A stretch of DNA of 64,000 nt from Perkinsus olseni (Eukaryota > Perkinsozoa > Perkinsida > Perkinsidae): positions 1 through 64,000 of the forward strand of contig JABANP010000265.1 in NCBI GenBank assembly GCA_013115135.1, in the 5' to 3' direction. Each line of letters begins with the position of its first letter. Positions within the stretch are counted from its first letter, which is position 1. Made by a program: the position numbers and the translations under genes. Positions 56,961 to 64,000 of this stretch are shown piece after piece. The notes below the pieces were generated by a model that was given only the letters and a program-made list of their open reading frames with translations, ran no database searches and was not told where the DNA came from.

Positions 56961-58898
56961 GATTCAATACTGTGGAACTCAGTCATTGTTATCATTTTTC
57001 GTATATCTCTAGGTGGGTACCTCACCTCTCATTCATCATCGTTCCTATCCTCATAGAACCATGCTTGTAACCATGGGATCGTCAAGCGACCCACATTCAC
57101 ACGCACTCTGAGGGACGATGTGTTGAGTGTAGTATTTAGGGGAAGGCATATAGACTTGCACGCGTAGGTAGTAGATTTCCTTCTTCGCTCCGTACACCGG
57201 AATGAAGCCTCTAGGCCTTAAGGAGTGTCTTTCGATATTCTGCTAGCTGTGTTGAAAGTTTTCATTGAAAGCGCATGGGATTTTGTGCTCAGTCGCACAG
57301 CTGGGCCAACTAATGAAACGAAGAGGTGTGACAACCCGAAATTACTGCCTCTCCCTCGGCAGGATCTACTCTCTCCCGTGAGGTTGTGTACAACCAAGAA
57401 ACGGCATATATCGACAGGAATTCAGAGCTCTGGATAGTCTCGTCTGCTAATCCGAGCAGCCACTCCTTGGTTCTTCTCTGTAGATCTCTTCATCTCAAAA
57501 TTCATCGCGAGTTTTCGTCGAGGGTTACTGTGGGCCCCCCTGAAACTTCTACCTGCTGTCATTTGCACTGAAGTACCATCAGCAAGCACCTCAAGCGGTC
57601 ATAGATGAGACCCAGCTTGTCTCGGCCATGTTAGCATGAGGTGTATCAGTTAGCACTCTCTTTCTAGTTTTCGCTCGTTTCTTTTGCCGACGTGTAAGCA
57701 AACCCTCTCAGAGTTTAGTATTCACTCATCAGACGCGTTCATATCATATATAGTTCATCATCAGTTTCAAGAGAAGTAGGTACATGGACGGCTGAGGCTT
57801 GTCCATTCTGTCGAAACTGAGAGCTCGAGGTTACAGAGTTTGCAAGAAGAACGCTCGACGGGTCGAAGGAGATCTTTTCATACGGTGCTGGGGCTCTTCT
57901 CAAACCCTTTTAGACTTTATCTCGTGAGAAATTTGGTGGTCGCTGCGCGCAGGGATACCCTCACCCCAAAAACATGCTACAATTCGTTTATTTTCTGCTT
58001 GAGACTGGGTTTTCTAGTCGAATTCCAGACCCAGTGTACGTATCCTGACTCAGCTAGACCCTGTCGCGCAAGAACCTCTTTGGCCAATCAGTTCGAAGAG
58101 GTGCCACAAATCGGGCTTCAACTTCGAAAAGATTGGCACTTCGTCTCGGATACTCTACCAATGCTCGAGTAAAGGTGCACTCCCACTGAAGGTGAGAAAT
58201 CGTTCATGTGCATATACTTCAGCGTATCAGATCGCTGTCTTCGGGCATCTTTTCCCTCCGATACGACGCGAGATATCTGCCTTGATCAAAAATGAATAAT
58301 TTTCATCTGTACGTCAAGATTCATAACTCAAGCGGGAGGAAGGTCTTCTTTGCTGTGTCCTAGCAATGAAGTTCGAAAGTGAACCTCTGCCCGTTAAAGT
58401 CAGTTCCGCAGGAAATGGCCAGATTTTTGCCTCTCACTGCTCGTGGGTAGCGCCGTTGAGCTGTTGCCATTCAGCGAAGGACCTTCGCCGAAGGTACAGT
58501 GGTATTCTTACGTAGTCATCAGATGCAAGAGTCTCACGAGGAGCACCTGCAAAGTTCCTACCACATGGGGTATACGAACTCGCACGTTATCGTCGAGGTT
58601 TCGGCCTTGGTCGCAGATAAATGTGTGCACACGTCCATAGCTGAGTGTGCGAGTCGGAGGAGATTCAGGTACTCGCTGACCGACCGGAAAGTTACGAGAG
58701 ATGCGACATCTTCACACAAGTGCCATCATTTTGGGAATCTTTGAGCACGTTAGAGGATACGTCTAACCTTCGCTCGCCCGCATCTGACACGGTTAGATTC
58801 GCCGTGTTCTATCTCCCTCACAAGCATTATCAGGGTAATATCATAGTTCTAGCTACAGCCTCTCTTCCTGAAGATCTAGGTTCCTGTCTCTCCCGTCA
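56961..58898. other. middle of the tandem duplication
   Basis: 56990-57150 resembles 61690-61850 (3' flank of the mucin-like gene, shared CTCTAGGTGGGTACCTCACC). 57770-58172 resembles 63455-63700 but is broken by stops and shifts, so it is a decayed copy of the possible gene at the window end. 58774-58898 is the presumed promoter of gene B. No intact gene seen. Confidence 0.6.
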
Positions 58899-61655
58899 AT
58901 GTTCACTCGTTCGGCTTGTGTACTTCTGGGTGTCTTTGCTAGTGGTTCAGCAAAGCTGAGGAAGCTTCAAGTGTCCACAACCACACCTCCGACCTTCGGC
59001 CCAGGCGACCGCGAGCGCTGTGACCTCTTCTGTCAAGGTAACGTTCTGTCTGACTCGTCCGTCGTACTCCTCATGCTTCTCTGTTGCAGTTCAGAACGGC
59101 TCACCAAGCTACTGCAAGTATTGGCTATCACCTCCGGTCTGCCAGATAGGAGATCAACCGTGCTCGCCTGATGTTTGCGACGGTAGGCATTTTGGTTATG
59201 CTCCATCTCACCATGTCATATGTATGGAGCTGCCAAGCCTTTTTCCCCCTCAGTTCCACCGGGAGCCACGGTTCCGCCCTTGTCTACACCTTCACCCGAA
59301 GTCTCTGATAAGTGTGATCGGTACTGTCAAGGTCTCAATGGTTTGGCAAGCTATTGTAAGTGGTGGCAGTCGCCGGCTGTTTGTCAATTTGGTAACCAAC
59401 CTTGTGGAGATATAGCGGTGTGTGATCCCGTATCGTCATCGTCTACAACAGTCCCTTCAACCTCCGCGTCAACAACGTCGACCGTCTCTTCTACAACAGG
59501 CGTAAGTCCTACAACTACCACGCCCACGGCTCCCACTACCACGCCCACGGCTCCCACTACTACGCCCACGGTTCCCACTACTACGCCAACGGCTCCTACT
59601 ACCACGCCTGCGACTCCCACGACCACGCCTACAGCTCCTACTACCACGCCTACGGCTCCTACTACCACGCCTGCGGCTCCGACCACGACGCCTACGGCTC
59701 CGACCACGACGCCTGCGGCTCCCACTACCACGCCCGCGGCTCCCACTACCACGCCTGCGGCTCCTACTACCACGCCTCCGGCTCCCACTACCACGCCTGC
59801 GGCTCCCACTACCACGCCTGCGGCTCCTACTACCACGCCTGCGGCTCCCACGACCACGCCTACGGCTCCTACTACCACGCCTGCGGCTCCCACTACCACG
59901 CCCGCGGCTCCCACTACCACGCCTGCGGCTCCTACGACCACGCCTGCGGCTCCTACTACCACGCCTGCGGCTCCCACTACCACGCCTGCGGCTCCTACTA
60001 CCGCGCCTGCGGCTCCTACTACCACGCCTGCGACTCCCACGACCACGCCTACAGCTCCTACTACCACGCCTACGGCTCCTACTACCACGCCTACGGCTCC
60101 TACTACCACGCCTACGGCTCCTACTACCACGCCTGCGGCTCCTACTACCACGCCTGCGGCTCCGACCACGACGCCTACGGCTCCCACTACAACGCCTACG
60201 GCTCCAACCACGACGCCCTCGGCTCCCACTACCACGCCCTTGGCTCCCACTACCACGCCTACGGCTCCTACTACCACGCCTGCGGCTCCTACTACCACGC
60301 CTGCGGCTCCCTCTACAACGCCCACGGCTCCTACTACCACGCCTACGGCTCCTACTACCACGCCTACGGCTCCCGCTACTACGCCAACGGCTTCTACTAC
60401 CACGCCTGCGACTCCCACGACCACGCCTACAGCTCCTACTACCACGCCTACGGCTCCTACTACCACGCCTACGGCTCCTACTACCACGCCTACGGCTCCT
60501 ACTACCACGCCTACGGCTCCTACTACCACGCCTACGGCTCCTACTACCACGCCTGCGGCTCCGTCCACGACGCCTACGGCTCCCACTACAACGCCTACGG
60601 CTCCAACCACGACGCCCTCGGCTCCCACTACCACGCCCTTGGCTCCCACTACCACGCCCACGGCTCCCACTATCACGCCAACGGCTCCTACTACCACGCC
60701 TGCGACTCCCACGACCACGCCCACGGCTCCTACTACGATGCCTGCGGCTCCCACTACCACGCCTGTGGCTTCTACTACGACACCTGCGGCCCCAACTACC
60801 ACGCCCACGGCTCCTACTACGATGCCTGCGGCTCCCACTACCACGCCTGTGGCTCCTACTACCACGCCTGCGGCCCTTACGACGACGCCTACAGCTCCCA
60901 CTACCACGCCTACAGCTCCCACTACCACGCCTACAGCTCCTACTACCACGCCTACAGCTCCTACTACTACGCCTGTAGCTCCGACCACGACGCCTACGGC
61001 TCCGACCACGACACCCTCGGCTCCCACTACAACGCCTACGGGTCCGACCACGACGCCCACAGTTCCCACTACTACGCCAACGGCTCCTACGACGCCTGTG
61101 GCTCCTACTACCACGGCTTCGGGTCCCTTATTCGGGAGCGATGGGGATACTACTACCGAAGCTGTGGATTCCGACTCGTACTGCTTTTCACTCAACGGTG
61201 CAGGAAGCTACTGCAAGTCTTGGTTGAGCCCTCCCGTGTGCCAAATTGGCAATCAACCCTGCACTGCATCCGATTGTTTGAGGTCGGTGGCGTCGACTTC
61301 AAACCCCATAACAACAACTGATGGTCTGCTATTTGGGGGAGACAGTGATACCACGACTACCAATGCCGGCGGCGATACACTAACAACAACTAGAGCCTCG
61401 GGTACGGCGACTGCTGTCACTTCGACAACCGTTCCTGCCTCGACAACGGTCGGCTCGACGATTAGCTCGACTGCCTCGTCGACTACAACTGTCTCTACCA
61501 GTTGGCCCCCAATGACAGGTCCTGATGCCGAGTGCGACCGTAACTGTATTCTAGTCAATGACGATACCTCCTCCTATTGCAAATACTGGTTGACGCCGCC
61601 TGTTTGCCAGGGAGGCAACCAATTGTGTGATTGTGACGCTGCTAGAAGTCGTTGA
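58899..61655 (+). CDS. secreted mucin-like protein B with four cysteine modules, expanded repeat tract
   Basis: Exons 58899-59037, 59090-59182 and 59254-61655 give 877 residues with the same phase-1 GT-AG introns as gene A. The start MFTRSACVLLGVFASGSA is signal-peptide-like. Four modules are seen: CDLFCQ...SYCKYWLSPPVC; CDRYCQ...SYCKWWQSPAVC; then, after the repeats, a variant beginning SYCFSLNGAGSYCKSWLSPP; and last CDRNCILVNDDTSSYCKYWL. Between modules 2 and 3 are about 75 copies of T-T-P-x-A-P-T. Between modules 3 and 4 is a looser Thr/Ser stretch. Modules at both ends of a glycosylated stalk suggest a cross-linking or ligand-binding surface protein; this is inference. The 603-codon Val/Gly-rich frame on the opposite strand is a shadow of the repeat. 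Confidence 0.88.
59510..61115 (+). repeat. 21-nt coding minisatellite, about 75 copies
   Basis: Near-perfect array of ACCACGCCTGCGGCTCCTACT-type units. Higher-order blocks repeat too: a block near 60031-60260 recurs near 60407-60660 with the same order of variants (the CTCGGCTCCC and CTTGGCTCCC units), showing a segmental duplication inside the array. Confidence 0.95.
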
Positions 61656-62918
61656 TTTCACTAGGGTATAACCCAGTTCCCATTCTCATTCTTCGTATAT
61701 CTCTAGGTGGGTACCTCACCGTCCATTCATCATAGTTTGAATTCTCTAGGAGCTATGCTCCCGACCACGGGCTCGTAAATCGACCCACATTCACATGCAC
61801 TCTCAGGAATGCTAAGTGTTGAGTGTAGTACCTAGGGGAAGGAATCTGAAGTCACATTCGCGGGGTGGGTTTCCTGCTTGGTAGCCTCTTTCGTTTCCTA
61901 CACCAGATTGGTCTTGAAGCGCTGCAAGAGCCTTACAACTGATTGAGTGCTATGCCCCGTATAATCGATACTGAATTGTTCTTCACATCCGAGAGCCGTT
62001 CTCTTCTGTACGGAGTGTGGTTAGACATCTTTCATCTGACGCCTAGACTCTAAGCCTATGGCGGCGTAGAACTTTGAGCTAAAATAGATTAGTTCAGGCC
62101 GTCACGCGCTGCTCACTGGAGGTGTAAATAAGTAACAACCGGCAAAATCTAGCTTGGCCGGTACCGGCCTTGACGTATCGACCGGTCTTGGGCTCGAAGT
62201 TGACGAGCGGGCGGCTCGTCATGAGGTGGTAAAACAGACCGGAAGCATGTCATTTCCTCCCGGCTAGATCCACTCTCTACTGCGGAGCAGTGTCGAATAC
62301 AGAAACACTAGTTCCGTCGCGGCGCAGCACACGAGTTTCCCCTTCCAGATCCGAGAATTCAAGGTTCTACATACTTCCTTTCGCGCACCCGAGCAGCCAC
62401 TTCTTGGCATCCCTCAGTAACTCGCCGTAAACCGCTAACGAGTACCTCTAGCTGGGGTTCCGCGAATAGTGAGAATCCTGTCCCCAACAGATAGTCTAGC
62501 TTTCGACAGTCAGCGTCATCGGACCGCTGGGAATGATGTTTCGTCTTCCAAATGCTCCACGAACAGAATTTTGAGAGAGAGTGCCCCTAGACATCGTTCA
62601 GGGAAACCAGGAGAAAATTTGAAAGAGAGAGCTAGCTGATTTACCTCACGCAAAACGGTTGAAATCCAGTGGGTCTCGTCTGTTTCTTCCGGTGGTCGAT
62701 GATGATACTTGAGTGCAGATAACATTAGGTGTAAGTCGATGGGCGGCTACAGTAAACCTCGCCAAGGACTGACGATGAATAGGGCGAAGAGACCTTATAC
62801 AGTAATTGTAACAATTGTTGTCAAAATTGCTTCGGATTCGAGGGAATCCTGATGAGTACCTGTGAAGGTTACTATTGAGAGTGTTGGCCTCGGTATGAGG
62901 GAGGTCAAGTTCTAGGAT
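61656..62918. other. 3' flank of mucin-like gene B
   Basis: 61690-61850 is the duplicated 3' flank. The rest shows only short frames on both strands. Confidence 0.5.
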
Positions 62919-63759
62919 ATGGACTTTCCGAGTCTCGTAGGTGAAGCTCGTGGTCGTCACAATGCGGGAAGAGCTCGTGTTCGTGTTAGTACACAGTCAC
63001 CCCAGTTGTGGAAGTGGATCCTCCCGGGAGGAAAGAAAGTATTTTTGGTTTGCCCTACCCTCTGCCTGAGCGCTACCTTCTGTGCTCAAAAACCCATCCC
63101 TCTTGAAGGGACATACATCGGTGCTAGTATGACTAAGCCGGTTCTCGGCGTTGAACTTGAAACTCACACACACAATTGCTCAGGTTCGGGTTCGGGACCC
63201 CGAACGCTATGGAAAGAGACGGATCGCTGTCCGGTTTTACATTTAGTCCGTCAAAAATGCGTTCATTTTCTTCGAGCTCTGCTCAATGGATCCAAATATG
63301 GGCGTCACACGTCCAACTATTGTCAGGGAATAGCTATCGAATCGAAGATCGCCAACCGTTGATAAAGCTTGTGCAAAGCCTAATAAAGGAAGTAACTCTC
63401 AAGGAATTCCTGAAGCCTAATAGTGTATGCTTATAGTATTCATGGTCAAAGATCGCTTCCTACAGGAGCAGGTACATGGACGGTTGAGGAAGAAAATGCT
63501 CGATGGGTCGAAGAAGATATGCCCGCACGGTGCTTTCACTATGCTCGTACGCTATGAGGCACGCCGACTTGAAACCATGATAATTTCGTACGATACTCTG
63601 GCCCAAGAAGATGTTACAATTCCGTTGACTTTCTGGCCGAGATTGGGAAGGTTTGCTGGTCGAACCCATGACTCGGGAAATGGTGTATCCCAACTCAGCT
63701 ACAGCCTCCCGCGAATTGTGATCATCTCAGTCGTTGGGCCGGCATCACCTCGATCGTAG
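62919..63759 (+). CDS. possible secreted protein gene, unresolved splicing
   Basis: Three overlapping open stretches in different frames look coding. About 63020-63175 encodes KKVFLVCPTLCLSATFCAQK (signal-like) and PLEGTYIGASMTKP. About 63180-63436, after a GCTCAG acceptor, encodes FGFGTPNAMERDGSLSGFTF. About 63440-63759 encodes FLQEQVHGRLRKKMLDGSKK and a hydrophilic end. A decayed relative of the third part lies at 57770-58172, which supports the idea that this is a real gene of a small family next to the mucin-like genes. Exact exons and start are not established, and no family is recognised. Confidence 0.4.
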
Positions 63760-64000
63760 ATGAGTCCACATATTGGATCTGGTATTTCGGCGCGTTCGCT
63801 GGTAGAGGTAGTCAAGTTACCGAAATTGGCAATACCAACTGACGAGCATCTTGACTATACTGCGGGATGTATTCTGCCCTCGGTGGCTCATCACACTTTG
63901 TTGAGGCAGGATCACAGCCGCTCAGATATCCGCAGCAGATATGTAGAACTGGCTTGACAAGCGGGTCCCTTTGAGCTGAGAGACGCGGCGATTGATCGTG

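Noticed and set aside
59384..61195. 603-codon minus-strand frame rich in Val, Gly and Ala (and a similar one at 56045-56626)
   Set aside because: Exact antisense of the 21-nt coding repeat. The plus strand has a signal peptide, cysteine modules and consistent splice sites, so the minus frame is a shadow.
1..64000. CRISPR arrays, bacterial operons, riboswitches or prophage
   Set aside because: No spaced direct repeats, no ribosome-binding-site-led gene runs and no phage-type genes; the window is eukaryotic.

Overview
The window is eukaryotic nuclear DNA from a protist. Almost every recognisable gene is cut by many short spliceosomal introns (about 32-60 nt in the genes resolved here, a few of 70-240 nt), both strands are coding, and the genes found (kinesin-2, ferlin, Kelch, RING, neuralized-type and MAPEG families) are eukaryotic. 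Short introns, a flagellar kinesin-2, a ferlin and mucin-like secreted proteins fit an alveolate, most probably a Perkinsus-like perkinsozoan. That placement is inference; no rRNA or organelle marker is present. Apparent long reading frames are often misleading because real exons change frame at each intron. Where possible I rebuilt genes by joining exons at GT-AG (once GC-AG) sites and checking that summed exon lengths stay in frame.

Layout. 0-13.4 kb: sparse; an intronless myo-inositol oxygenase (minus), a membrane RING-H2 protein, a degenerate-looking RluA-type pseudouridine synthase fragment, unrecognised exons and two copies of a small palindromic element. 15.1-25.2 kb: a long ferlin (plus) with C2 domains and a C-terminal membrane anchor. 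25.6-32.1 kb: two neuralized-homology (NHR) genes in inverted orientation, a perfect 29-bp palindrome, and a broken copy of the ferlin 3' end. 32.6-35.7 kb: a fusion gene (GNAT acetyltransferase, coiled coil, thioredoxin-like domain). 36.1-40.0 kb: a complete 21-exon kinesin-2. 40.2-41.9 kb: a complete 9-exon Kelch gene. 42.4-43.3 kb: a 940-bp GATCC-rich element with perfect 28-bp terminal inverted repeats. 43.7-48.8 kb: tRNA-Phe and three tRNA-His genes interleaved with a tandem MAPEG family (two intact genes and one decayed copy, minus). 48.9-51.8 kb: a poorly resolved minus-strand gene with a CUE-like domain. 52.9-54.3 kb: a four-pass membrane protein. 55.6-61.7 kb: a tandem pair of secreted mucin-like proteins with a repeated cysteine module and Thr/Pro/Ala repeat tracts of very different length. 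62.9-63.8 kb: a possible secreted protein related to decayed fragments near 57.8 kb.

There is no operon logic. Shared themes are membrane and vesicle biology (ferlin, RING, MAPEG, four-pass protein), flagellar transport (kinesin-2) and the secreted surface (mucin-like pair). The strongest structural signal is repeated local duplication followed by decay (MAPEG/tRNA-His, mucin-like, NHR, ferlin fragments) plus several small inverted-repeat elements.
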